Source: Amoeboaphelidium protococcarum (taxonomy: Eukaryota > Aphelidiomycota > Aphelidea). Taken from it: a DNA stretch of 64,000 nt. This document shows positions 23,090 through 33,365 of the stretch, one piece after another (the first letter of the stretch is position 1; every line of letters begins with the position of its first letter). The notes under the pieces are model-generated. The model did not search any database. It saw only the letters and a list, made by a program, of their open reading frames with translations, and had not been told where the DNA came from. A program made the position numbers and the translations under genes. The stretch covers positions 62,001 to 126,000 of the forward strand of contig JALECJ010000001.1 of the NCBI GenBank assembly GCA_023515745.1, in the 5' to 3' direction.

Positions 23090-23635
23090 ACAGAGTTAAT
23101 TATTAAGATGTAGATAATCAGTTGACACTTTAATTTACTTGATATGGATAAAAAATAATGTAATTAATTCTACCGAGACTCTCTGTCTCCCTGTCAAACT
23201 CTCTCTGTCTGTGTCAATTGCGAGAGAATGAAGGGAAAGAATTGACGGAAAAGTCTGGCTGGTCTGGAACGAGAGAAACGGACGGTTAAAACGGGCGGTC
23301 GATCTCGCTCGAGGTTGGCGATTTGTCAACTGTATATCGCCTCCTTGGTCTGCGCTGCTATAAGTATTGTTTATTATTAGAACCATTTTGATTTATTAAT
23401 GAGCTTGTTATTGTAATGCAGCAGAACTTTGTATCAATATAAGCTCTACGCGCACAAGTTTCATGCATCGACATTGGATTTGTTATTAAATAAATGACGT
23501 GATACACTTTAACACGGATTGGGTAAACCAAGACAGGAGAGGAGAGAGGAGGTAAGAGACCGAGACTCACAATTAACAGTCGCGAGAAACTACAGTATAA
23601 AAAAACAATAATAATTACGTTTATAAACTAACATG
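23090..23635. other. Promoter/leader region between two minus-strand genes
   Basis: Contains pyrimidine-rich repeats (TCTCTGTCTCCCTG at about 23177-23215) typical of leaders here, and an open frame continuous with the Mub1 gene. No separate gene is supported. Confidence 0.4.
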
Positions 23636-24733
23636 TCAATACTTGGAAATTGGGGCTGGTGGGAGATAATCGTCGTATTCAGACGCGGAATTAGTAACTT
23701 CATCGTACATTCTGGTTTGCGGTGGTGTTGGGCGACGCTGAGCCACTGATGATGACGACTATAATTGTGGCCGACTGTGACCACCACTCGATCCATAAGA
23801 TTGTGCATCCAAAGAATCATATTACTAGACAGCAGGAAGAGTCGGTTCATCCAATCGCGGATACATGGATGACTACCGATGACTTTACTAGGCCTATTAC
23901 TACTATTATTATTATTACTATAATGCCAATTAAGAATCAGGAATATCATCCAAAATTCTACCGCGATAATCAGGATCCAGCTCTTCATAAACAACTTCCT
24001 ATTACTATTGAGGCTGTGACTTTACTGACAAATCTTGAACAGTTTCATACTCAACATACTCTTGCTAGTGGTTGATGTTGGGTCCAGTGTATGGCTGCAT
24101 CGGGATCATTGGATAACCTTGAATGGCTGGCAGAGTTGGCTGCTTCAGATTAGGTGCCGATGGCACAGGGCCATTCGCGTAACCACCTCCATACTGTGCA
24201 TTTGGATCTGCGTAATACACAGGAGGCGTGTTTTGAGGCTAAACGCGTCCAGCGTAATTAGATTTACGCCTACGCTAACTTCCCAATAGGATGCATGAGA
24301 ACAGGATCACAGCGAACTCAATAGCACACATTATAAACAGGAGCACATAAACCGGCACAGAGGCTCTTGTACCAATAGCAGACCAGAAAGCATCATCAGG
24401 CCGCAGAGCTTGTGTGTATACCGTGGCAGCCAAAACAACCTGCGCCACGAAAATAGTGATAACTACAGCCAGATAGGTGATAAGGAGACACTTGTTCCCC
24501 ATACACAATCCACAAAACCCGAGAAATCCAGTACATGCAACTATCAAACCCAATGCAATTAATGCCCATAATATAGCAGTCTATCCTCCCTATGAACGAA
24601 TCTGGCCGGTTAAATTTAAAATGTACGCAACCAAGAAACCAGCTGCAATGGCCAGACCTGCTATGGTGAATACGATATTTATAATATGAAGTAGAAATGA
24701 GGCCAACCTATTTTATGAAGCTGCAATCGCCAT
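23636..24733 (-). CDS. Four-transmembrane tetraspanin-like protein with glutamine-rich cytoplasmic tail
   Basis: A 365-residue single-exon frame, TGA stop. Four hydrophobic segments occupy about residues 11-37, 51-75, 82-104 and 127-150 (for example IINIVFTIAGLAIAAGFLV; VPVYVLLFIMCAIEFAVIL). The second loop is short and lacks the CCG motif, so this is a tetraspanin/MARVEL-like topology rather than a true tetraspanin. The tail is rich in P, Y and Q (PVYYADPNAQY, YPMIPMQPY) and contains nine consecutive UAR codons at 23894-23920. Tyr/Pro motifs suggest trafficking or adaptor binding, an inference only. Confidence 0.68.
23894..23920 (-). repeat. Nine consecutive TAA/TAG codons encoding polyglutamine
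   Basis: On the coding strand the tetraspanin-like gene reads TAG TAA TAA TAA TAA TAG TAG TAA TAG, then GCC and two more UAR codons. In the standard code this is a block of stops; here it is a Q9 tract. The DNA is a TTA/CTA microsatellite and may be length-variable. Confidence 0.85.
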
Positions 24734-25152
24734 TATACTTTCCACGAGTTTAAACTATATTATATCGACTATTTAATATAAAAGGGTAGGACTTGAAGAT
24801 AAATACAATAAAATCAGTCCAGTTGATAATGAGTGAAGCAATCAGAAACGAAAGAGATCACAAATGGTTCAAAAAGGCCGATTGACTGATTGGAGCGCGT
24901 TTCAAATATTGCCAAGACCTGACCAATCACTATTAACCTTTTAGACGCTTTGACTCTTGAAATGACAAGCACGCACTCTCACCTTTTAAATGCGGAAAGA
25001 TGGATTGTTATTATTACCAATTTAAGTGTGATAAAAAATAATGTATAATAATCATTAATTTCATAACTACTGTGTAATTCTAGCGGTTGAAGAGTGTTCA
25101 CGCGGTGTAGGAATCTGAACAGGAGAACCGCTAATTATTGAGTATATTTCCT
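24734..25152. other. Gene-free upstream region
   Basis: AT-rich promoter region of the tetraspanin-like gene and 3' flank of the next minus-strand gene. It contains CACCTTTTAAA (24980-24990), a motif also seen at 6465. No gene is recognised. Confidence 0.4.
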
Positions 25153-25592
25153 TCACCTTCCATTAGCACCTGTCTTTTGCTCATCACCGGCAGCACAGTA
25201 GCTAGGTATATGATCCATTATTTGCTGGAAACGCAGGTCAAGGCTGACTTGTAACTTATTAAGTTGAGCATGATCTGCTCTCACCTTGTCAACTTACGCA
25301 ATTGACTATTCACCGTGTGGATATGCTTCGGCTCTTATCAGTGGGAACAAGATTACATACAGTCGAAAGTCACTTTATACTAATAACTGTGGCAATCCTA
25401 CTATAGATCGGATGCAATAGCATTTAACTCATCAGGATCAATGGTCCTTCTAACAAAATTTACCAAATGAACACCCATGTGGTAGAATTCAGAATCCATT
25501 CCTCTGATGATATCCAAGACATCATTGCAATCATATACATGAAGCCTTGCATTCCAAAATTGGAATAGATATACCGCAATTTCAGGAACCAT
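25153..25592 (-). CDS. Small uncharacterised protein, probably two exons
   Basis: Exon 1 opens at ATG 25592 (MVPEIAVYLFQFWNARL) and exon 2 ends at TGA 25153 after DHAQLNKLQVSLDLRFQQIM, a heptad-like coiled coil. The two frames differ, so an intron is required. A 47-nt GTATAA..AAG interval (25334-25380) gives a 130-residue protein; an equally long interval at 25428-25474 is an alternative and would keep RLYVILFPLIR instead. Codon use in both exons matches neighbouring genes. No family is recognised. Confidence 0.45.
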
Positions 25593-25620
25593 GGCCCATT
25601 ATATAAATTAATCAATATTA

Positions 25621-25646
25621 CTAGCAGCGTGATCGATCGCTGCTAG
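25621..25646. repeat. Perfect 9-bp stem hairpin
   Basis: CTAGCAGCG, an eight-base spacer that is itself the palindrome-containing TGATCGAT, then CGCTGCTAG. The arms are exact reverse complements. Function unknown; it could be a 3'-end or chromatin element. Confidence 0.7.
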
Positions 25647-25670
25647 ATTTAGCTATAATAGGACATGGCG

Positions 25671-25788
25671 AAAACTGTTGAGATATAACAGATGACTGAA
25701 GAATTAATATTTGACAGTATATGCCAAATACAGAATATCTTCAGTAGTTCCGCGAATCTCAAATGCCAATATTAATTCTAACAGTTTT
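25671..25788. repeat. Imperfect long inverted repeat
   Basis: The right arm, reverse-complemented, begins AAAACTGTTAGAATTAATATTG. The left arm has AAAACTGTT at 25671 and AGAATTAATATTTG at 25700, separated by about 20 extra bases. This resembles a small, decayed palindromic or MITE-like element. Confidence 0.5.
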
Positions 25789-26158
25789 ATTTCATGCAAT
25801 GCAGAAGGCGCAAGCTGTATAAATGTATTAATTGTATACGCAGTGTAGCTTTTGTCTATCATTCATGGATCAATAGTCATTAGAGGTGGAGCATTAATCT
25901 ACTTGCAAAAAAAAATTATTTTCCAGCTTCGGTTCAGGGGCAGCCGTTCTGAACATCACTTCCAATAGAAGTTATCCCACCATCTTTTAAAAGGATATGC
26001 ATATAATAACGGTTAATTGTTTACAACATCATGTTAACCATTGACAAGAGCTATTCCCAAACTTGTTTTTTTTTAGATTTCGGTTCAAATTTCATTTCCA
26101 TGGCAACGCAAAATAACACTAAGGGCTGTACAAAAGAATAATCCAATTAATGTAGTTA

Positions 26159-26630
26159 TCATTCGAACCAGTTGCGATCTTTTATTTGGAGATAGCCATT
26201 GATACAACTTGCCATCTTGATCGTGTTTAGAAATCCAAACACGATCAACGTATTGTATCCATCATTATAGTAACTCCATACGGGTGGGGCCTCATCCTCC
26301 TTGATTTTTTCAATACTTTCAACTTCTGCATTAGCTGCGTAGGAAGATCTCTTACCTACTCGTAGAACAGTTTATTCTACTGTCTAATTGGATTCAGACT
26401 GATCTAGAGACTTCTTCCATTTTCACCGTCGTTCACATACTTGACTTTGCCAATGCAGGTTAACAGGCACCATATTAATCATGATCTAATAGTAGAAACT
26501 TCTCCTCTTTCTATGTCCAGTGTACGGAGTCAACACCAAAGCCAAAAATATCAACATTTATACTTTAAAAGTCATCAACGATGTGCTCAGCAGGTTCCTC
26601 ATCCACTTTTCTCTTGTTATCGTTAGGCAT
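26159..26630 (-). CDS. Small uncharacterised protein with a 37-nt intron
   Basis: Exons 26630-26441 and 26403-26159 join through a 37-nt GTATGT..CTAG interval to give 144 residues ending at TGA. The start reads MPNDNKRKVDEEPAEHIVDD and the end contains PPVWSYYNDGYNTLIVFGF and a terminal KDRNWFE. Exon 1 is in frame with coding-like sequence further upstream, which overlaps the reverse transcriptase remnant, so the product might be partly element-derived. The middle hydrophobic stretch is too short for a secure membrane segment. No family is recognised. About eight UAR codons are in frame. Confidence 0.42.
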
Positions 26631-26639
26631 TATGATATT

Positions 26640-27060
26640 TTCACTAAATTGGATTGTAAATTAATTGTTCAGACTATAAGTAAATCGGATAGAAATTTCT
26701 CCTACTTTATGTATACTGCAATCGAATTTCAACCGAGAAATTCTTAACCAAGTTATCAATCTCTCTAAAGTTTTTTTCTCAGCAGCATTAGCATTAACAC
26801 TTGGAGAAGACAAAATCATCTACTATCAGAACCAACAGTACGAAAACCTTTTCAGACTTCTCGAAGAAAAGATACAGTTCAACAGGTGCTTTTTAATCAA
26901 TCCGACAGCTTTAAATGCCTTAAAGACTTCATCGTTCCACAGCTTGGGAGCATTTATCAATTCATACACAGAAGTGACTCGCAAAGTTGTCAATTACATT
27001 GTAACGAACATTTCCTCATATTCTCATTAGTACGTCTGTATTACCTGGCGAGCCTGGTGC
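26640..27060 (-). mobile_element. Decayed Ty1/copia-type reverse transcriptase fragment
   Basis: On the minus strand one frame reads VYELINAPKLWNDEVFKAF, the copia RT motif LYGLKQAPR-x-W displaced by substitutions, and about 40 codons later a second frame reads EKVFVLLVLIVDDFVF, matching the (V/Y)-V-D-D-(I/L) catalytic strand. The two halves need a frameshift and several TGAs intervene, so the copy is dead. No LTRs, integrase or gag were found. Ty1/copia elements of fungi and protists share this motif pair; the assignment rests on these two motifs only. Confidence 0.5.
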
Positions 27061-27249
27061 TTATATTCGATCTTTAATTCAAATCTTAAAGAGTAATCTA
27101 TCATTAATTAATCCTATCTTCTCCAGTAGTTAATTAAGAAGTATATTTATTATTTGAATATGATTTTCGTCCAGGCCTACAACCACACGGCGGATCTTAG
27201 TGATCTCCTATTTCAATGAAAAGAACAAAAACGCTTATAATAAATATTC

Positions 27250-28239
27250 ATGAAGTGTGTAAAGTGCGAAGGTAAAGCTAAACTGAAACGACCCAAAACA
27301 GCGGAGCCTTATTGTGACTAGTGCTTCTTTGTGGATTTTGAGCAGGAGATTCATGATACTATTGTGAGTAATGCGATTTTCGGTAGAGGCAAGAGCTATG
27401 TGATTGGAATGTCTGGCGGTAAAGATTCTACCGTGTTGGCGTATGTTCTAGATAAATTGAATCGAGAGCATGATTATGGTGTTAATCTATTGCTGGTTGC
27501 TGTAGATGAAGGCATTAAAGGATATCGAGATGATAGTCTGGAATCTGTCAAGAGAAATCAAGAGCAATTGCAGTTGCCTCTAAAAATTGTCTCCTACTCT
27601 GAACTATATGAAGGATGGACCATGGACAAGATTGTGTAATAGATTGGATTGAAAAATAATTGTACATTCTGTGGTGTGTTCAGGCGTCAGGCTCTTGAGA
27701 AAGGAGCCATTCTGTTTGCCGAATAACTAAATGACACTGTAGATGGTATCATAACTGGTCATAATGCGGATGATATGGCGGAGACTGTGTTGATGAATAT
27801 ATTTCGCGGTGACGTTACGCGTCTGCAAAAGTGTACTCATATATCAACCAATGTAGAGGCTAATAGCTCTACCATACGGCGAATAAAGCCACTCAAGTAC
27901 GCGTATGAAAAAGAGATTGTGTTGTATGCGCATTACAAGCAGCTTGACTACTTCTCAACTGAATGTATCTACAGTCCGAATGCTTTCAGAGGTAATGCAC
28001 GCACGTTCCTGAAAGATTTGGAGAGAATTCGACCAACTGCTATTCTGGACATTATTCGTAGTGGAGAGTAGATGGAGCAGATGCTTATTGCTAATCAGAA
28101 GATGCATTAAAAGTCTTCCGATGGTAATAAGTCGGCACCGGTTAGCAAGTTGAGGACCTGTTCTCGCTGTGGAATGATTGCCAGTAATGAAATATGCAAA
28201 GCATGCATGTTATTGGAATCTCTACGCAATGGATAGTGA
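27250..28239 (+). CDS. NCS6: Cytoplasmic tRNA 2-thiolation protein 1 (Ctu1/Ncs6)
   Basis: A 329-residue single-exon frame, TGA stop. The N-terminus [15 protein letters not shown]... PYCDQCF is the zinc-binding leader of the family. The PP-loop ATPase motif SGGKDST starts at residue 55, followed by [12 protein letters not shown] and [15 protein letters not shown]. The C-terminal second zinc module is [19 protein letters not shown]. With Ctu2/Ncs2 the enzyme adenylates and thiolates wobble U34 of tRNA-Lys, -Gln and -Glu UUN anticodons. In a cell that reads UAA/UAG as Gln, s2U34 may also matter for the UUA anticodon tRNA, an inference. About ten UAR codons are in frame. Confidence 0.93.
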
Positions 28240-28274
28240 TATTTAAAAAAAGATATATCTTTGCGTTGCAAGTA

Positions 28275-29474
28275 TCATTCCACTTCACCTTCTTCTTCAA
28301 TGTATGGACTTGGCAATTAGATTTTGATAGTTTTGAGAATATTAAACATTTAAGATCCGGCCAGATGTGATTAGAACACACCTTCAAGCGTACTTCTTAT
28401 ATCTGCGTTAGAGTAGACTTCTTTCAAAATCTTAACACCTTCTTCATAATCATCATACGTGATATTGAGTACTTTGCACCATTGTTGTGCCAGATGGAGA
28501 CCAAAAGCTTTGATTAAGCTAACAGCGCTTTCTTCAATAGGAATTGCCAGTTCACCGGTATCAGCACCATCAGTAGGGGCGATGATCTATGAAGACATGT
28601 GTACTATCTGAGTAACTAATCTAGATTGAGCGAGTATCAGAGCTGTACATGCAATTACATAAGGCTAAAATCTACAAATCACTGGTGTCCTCAGGAAATC
28701 TGATACAAAAGTCCACGTAGTCTTCTATAGCTAGTAGTGCCAACCCACATGTTCATCCAACTATTACAAGAGACCGGCATTCGAGACGCGCTCAACCAAA
28801 AACTCAATGTATCCATGAGGATAACCCATACCGCTACTGTCGTGTCCATTAACTTTTTTTTAAAAAGTAACTCGATATATACCTGAAGAATCCGATGTAT
28901 CAACATTTAAGCTCATCTTCTCAGTCAATGGCACGTTCAACTCACCTCGCATCATTCCAAACTCACAAAAACTCACGCCCAGAACATCCGCCACAATAAC
29001 ATCTTCTACGCGCAATAGCACTTCCATCCATTTTCTAAATTCATTCTACGACTGCACATCACCTGGCTAAATACGAAAATGTTCATTCTTCAGAGCCACG
29101 CGGCACACGGCCGTAACGAAATCTTCAGCACGCCGTATAGACTCTTCCAACTTGCACGCGATAAATAATGCTGCAGCGCCTATTTCATAGATATGATACA
29201 TTTTGAAAATGTCCTCGCTTTAGCTATTCTTAGAGCTTCTATCATTCCTATCTAATCTCTAGAGCGAAAGGTGAACATAGAACTAGTGCAGAATATAACA
29301 AGCAGTAGAGTAAGTATAAGTCGGAACGCGCAATTTTAAGCCCACCTATAACATGAACAGTGAAGCTTTAGCATGGTTATAAAGTACAATCTTTCTTCTC
29401 AGACTACTGGCATCAATATCCTATGATCCATTTTAAAGATGATTCTCAAATTCTGAATTTGTCCACAGCTTCAT
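28275..29474 (-). CDS. Transcription-type cyclin (cyclin K/T/L/Q group)
   Basis: A 399-residue frame, TGA stop, no intron needed. The cyclin box runs from about residue 38: FMLQVGLKLRVPTYTYSTAC, LHQFYVHLSL, then IGAAALFIACKLEESIRRAED. The conserved Lys in ACKLEE and a second helical repeat (TFVSDFLRTPVICRFQPYVI... SAVSLIKAFGL) follow. This short-linker, KLEES-containing box is typical of cyclins that activate CDK9/CDK12-type kinases for RNA polymerase II phosphorylation rather than cell-cycle cyclins. Exact orthology is unclear. About 80 residues between boxes are longer than usual. It converges on CTU1 with 35 bp between stops. Confidence 0.8.
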
Positions 29475-29831
29475 ATTTAGCTAGTTTCCTTTTCAACAGT
29501 GATCAAAAGAGGAATAGCAGTACGTTTGGATGAGCGAATAGTTGACGCGTATTATTGTAGAGTACAACCAAGAATTTAGACTTGAATAAAGTGCGAAAAC
29601 AGTATTTATTATTTAGAGTGAAATTAAAATCGATAGCTCTATTAATTTCACTACTATAACTCGCTGCAGATAATGCTCGGTACATGATTAAAATAATAGG
29701 AACATCCGTGTTTCAAACAAGGTAAAATTAATGGGTGAGCCAGATTCAGCATAATCAAGCCAATTTATTATGACACAATCCATGATATAGTAAATGTAAT
29801 TGCACGTTTATACATATAAAGATTAACATTA

Positions 29832-30580
29832 TCACGATTTAGTACTTTTAAAAGAGCCAAAACCCATCATTTAAGCCACGTGGTTATCTTGGGAATCTTG
29901 GACAATCGCATCATCGTCAGCCAAAAGTCGTTTCCGTTACTCTTTCAGTTTCAATTTCCTCTATTACATCTCCTACTTGTCCTTCTCCACCAGACCTCTG
30001 ATATGCTCTTCATAATCAAACGATGTATTCTTCTGAGCAGATTATTACAATTTTCGCGCCTTCAACTCTTCCAATTTCTATAACACATCCTGCACAGTGG
30101 CCCGTCGCCGTTTCACACTGGAGTTCAGAATTGGCGCGTCCGATAGAGCAGACAATTTGTCCCGATGAGAGCGCGAACTCAAGTGGTCGAGATACGAGTT
30201 GTTGTCTTTGAACAGTTGATCACACAGCTTGCAGTAGAATCCCGGTTGAAGCGATTTATACGATTATCCGGCGCGTTTCCCCACGGCTGTAGCACTATCA
30301 GGCAAAATCTACGGGCGATTAAGTCCCGTCTATAGAGTAAATTCAGATGGCTTTAGAATTTGCGTTGATGCTTATTATTACTACAACTCTTCAGTGTCAT
30401 CTCCAGTGCCCACATTCTGATAATCTGCAACACTAAACTTCCTTCTAAAATTTGTATCTCCACCCTACAAACATATATATATCTATGAATAATTTGCTTT
30501 TTAAGATTGGACACTCTTACTTGTTAAACGTCTTTGTATGTTGACTAATTATCGTGATTAGTTTATTTACGGTCTGCCAT
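29832..30580 (-). CDS. SNU23: U4/U6.U5 tri-snRNP zinc-finger protein Snu23 (ZMAT2)
   Basis: Exons 30580-30521 and 30464-29832 with a 56-nt GTAAGA..TAG intron; 230 residues, TGA stop. The matrin-type C2H2 finger reads FYCKLCDQLFKDNNSYLDH... SRSHRDKL (C-x2-C, H-x5-H). It is followed by the SVKRRRATVQDVLQKL helix and a C-terminal VAQMMGFGSFKSTKS matching the GFGSxK end of Snu23. The protein is a structural component of the spliceosomal B complex near the U6 ACAGA stem. It is transcribed head-to-head with the SDR gene, 219 bp between starts. Confidence 0.9.
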
Positions 30581-30799
30581 TGAATATTTCAAATGTTGAA
30601 TATATATATCGTCTACACACAATTACAGGTGATGTCGACAATTCAAAACGAAAACGCGCGTGAATTCTCTTCCTCTCGACGGAATAAAAAGTTGTCGCAA
30701 TCAACTTTCAAACTCGAAACGCTTCTCATCAGTTCATTCATTTCACCATTACAATTGCAATAACAATCAGGATTTTCTGAGGATTACGGTGAGGATAAG

Positions 30800-32119
30800 A
30801 TGGCTACGGAACAAGTTTAAACTTAGAGTATGGGTGTCAAAGTTACGCTGCGTCTCTATTCACTGTATCTGTTCTGGCGTGGTGTGTTGTTCACTCTTCT
30901 ATCTTATATTCTACCCGGCCTGGTGATTCGCTTCAACCGTAATAGTCCTGCTCTAGCACATGCTCAAGGCCAAGTTCCTACTTAGGCAGCGGTTCTGATT
31001 ACTGGTTGCAGTTCAGGTATTGGAGCTGATGCAGCGCTTTATTTAGCAAGTTCCGGATACCTGGTCTTTGCCTGTGTTCGCAGACCTGAAGATGGAGAAC
31101 GACTGGTGCAGTTGTTCAGATCTATTGCTGAAAAGTCTCTAGTATCAGTCAGAAATGGTATATTCCAAGGTATTGCGATACATTTGAACTTTAATTTACT
31201 AATTCTATCAATATAGGTGTAGGTAAAATTGTGCCATTAATGTGCGATGTGGTGAAGCAGGACACTATTGACAAGGCTGTGAAGAGAGTGGAGGAGGTGT
31301 GTACGTAATAGAATGCATCGCTCATCTCCATTGTGAATAATGCTGGTGTCAGCTTTGCATGTCCACTTGAGATGGAAGATTTAAAGCATGTTCAGAATGT
31401 GTTTGATATCAATCTGTTTGGTGTGATGAGAATCACTCAAGCGTTTCTACCTCTCATCCGCAAGTATACTGTGCAGTCTGAGTAGAATGCAGGGGATAGA
31501 AGTAAAGGTGGAAGTGGCCGTGTGGTGTTTATTGGTAGTTAGAGCGGCACTGCTTCTATAGTTGCAATGGGTGTCTACTCGGCCACCAAGTATAGTATGG
31601 AAGCTATTGCGGATTCTCTGCGTCAAGAAGTGCTGAATCAGGGCATTGCAGTCTCCATCATCAAGCCAGGTAAAATTTGCTTTAATTTCGTACATTTATT
31701 CTAAATTATTGAAAGTGATTTGTACTATTTGTGTAGGTGCGGTGTTTACTCCCATTTTCGATAAGGCTAGTGTGCAGAATAACAATGCTTATTAGAAAAT
31801 ACCAAAGGATAAGAAATTGATTGCTGATACGTGGTACCATGACATTTATGAAGCGATCAAGGTCAAGGTGACGATGATGCGTGACTTTGGCATTCCTACA
31901 CGATTCGTGAGTCTGAGCATAAAGGATGCCATTGAGGCTAGTGTACCTGCCACACGATACCTAGTGGGACTTGAGTGCGTACTGGGCGTCAATTTGAGAA
32001 CTATTCTGCTGATTGTAGGCACATTGGGAGATGGTATTTACGATGCCGTCATCCGCAAAGCTTTCTATATCGGAAAGCAAGTTGGTGAAGAGGTGCTTGA
32101 AGAGAAGAAGGTGAATTGA
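30800..32119 (+). CDS. Membrane-anchored short-chain dehydrogenase/reductase (17beta-HSD/retinol dehydrogenase-like)
   Basis: Exons 30800-31157, 31217-31669 and 31737-32119; introns of 59 and 67 nt, both GTA..TAG, each splitting a glycine codon. The product is 397 residues. A hydrophobic segment (LFWRGVLFTLLSYILPGLVI) precedes the Rossmann motif ITGCSSGIGADAA. NNAG (in SIVNNAGVSFACPLE) and the catalytic YSATK (with upstream GSQSG serine) are present. Such enzymes oxidise or reduce hydroxyl groups on steroids, retinoids or long-chain lipids at the ER using NAD(P)H. The substrate is not predictable. A short GGAT microsatellite lies just downstream (about 32143-32163). Confidence 0.9.
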
Positions 32120-32255
32120 ACTATACTGTGAGGATTGAGATGCGGGGATGGATGGATGGATGTGGGTGGTCGAATACTGCTCAAACTATACTGTTATTCA
32201 TTACCAATTGAAGCAAAAAAATGGAATTGAAATTATTTTATTACATTTTTAATAC

Positions 32256-33365
32256 TCACTCTTCAAAGAATGTCAAGTCTGAGGTGTTCAACAGCGGATC
32301 GCACTAGGATTGCTACTGGATATTTTAAGATGATGAAGTTGATGCTATTGGAGACAATGTCGATGTATTACTACCACCTATAGAGCTCTCCTGAATATCA
32401 ACAGCATCCAATTCATCTCCCTATTCTTCCACATTGGTACTTGATTATGATTATGTAGATTCATCCAACAACAATCTTAATTCAGAGCGATCAAAAAATG
32501 AGATAATCCTTGCAGGAGCACCAAATCTGGATAGAAAACGCGGCAACTTCCACATCAAAGCATAGCTCAGGTATAGACTTAACACTGGACTGGCATAAGA
32601 TTTCCAGACTAGAGATCGAAGCTTTCTACTATTCAGTCTTTTGAGCAATTATCTATCGCGCGAAATGTTAGAACTCTGTACCTTGTTGACACCATACATA
32701 TTTGAATTTAGTGTAGATTATTATTGCTGCCATGAAGATTACCTCAGAGAAGACGTTTATCCCTTATGATCAACTTCAAAATGTAAATAGCAAACATAGC
32801 AGAGCATGAGCGACATGATCACAGCACCAAAAGCGATAAAGTATGCATATAAAAAGTAGGAATATGACGGGATGGTGTTAACAGGACCTCTCCCCAAAGT
32901 CACTTCATCAATCAGAATGTGATAGAAGAGCCATGAGAATCCAATGCCAAATACCAATTCAAAAGACGCGTAAATCAGTGCAGCCGCAGGATCCAACAGT
33001 GCAATAAAAGCGACATATATCATAAATATGCTGAAAGCCACCGCGGGGAATGTTGTCGTAGACATTGCAACGTGAGGAGACACGGCAAAGAGCAATGATC
33101 CACAGCATAGAGTTAGGATGAAATAAAATATAGGATGTATGAGCATGAGCTATATGAAGCATTATAGCAATCTGTTCGTATCGCTACAACGGTATATATT
33201 GTGCAGGAATAGCAACTCCTTTCTCAGCGTTGACTTACGGGCAAGCAATACTGATGATCTAAAGGATAGTCGTGGATACTTTGAATTATAATCAAACTCG
33301 GCATCATTATCATTCACCTCCAATAGTGTCTCTCTATTGCCACCTCCTTATAATTATTCTGTCAT
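32256..33365 (-). CDS. Uncharacterised polytopic membrane protein
   Basis: A 369-residue single-exon frame, TGA stop. After about 70 hydrophilic residues come four to five hydrophobic segments: LMLIHPIFYFILTLCCGSLL, FSIFMIYVAFIALL, LIYASFELVFGIGFSWLFY, FLYAYFIAFGAVIMSLMLCY. A region with QSSWQQQQS and KRLNSRKLRSLVWKS then leads to a serine-rich C-terminus (STLSPIASTSSS). The arrangement suggests an organelle or plasma-membrane protein with cytosolic tails. I do not recognise the family. Many UAR codons lie in the tails. A TTTCACCTT/ACGCG cluster lies 140 bp upstream. Confidence 0.65.

Larger units (their letters stand above)
25593..26158. other. Gene-free AT-rich stretch with inverted repeats
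   Basis: No credible gene. It holds the hairpin at 25621 and the larger inverted repeat at 25671-25788, and short poly-A/poly-T runs. It lies next to a decayed retroelement, so these may be transposon traces. Confidence 0.45.

Noticed and set aside
23090-23386. 99-codon in-frame upstream extension of the Mub1-like gene
   Set aside because: Pyrimidine/purine-repeat composition looks like leader DNA; kept only as a note because translation from 23386 cannot be excluded.
26161-26180. GGTTCGAAT on the minus strand, resembling a tRNA T-loop
   Set aside because: The flanking bases cannot pair into a T-stem, and no cloverleaf forms.
28840-28885. GTATAT..ACAG interval of 46 nt inside the cyclin gene, intron-like
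   Set aside because: Removing it would shift the frame of the downstream cyclin fold, while reading through keeps it open.
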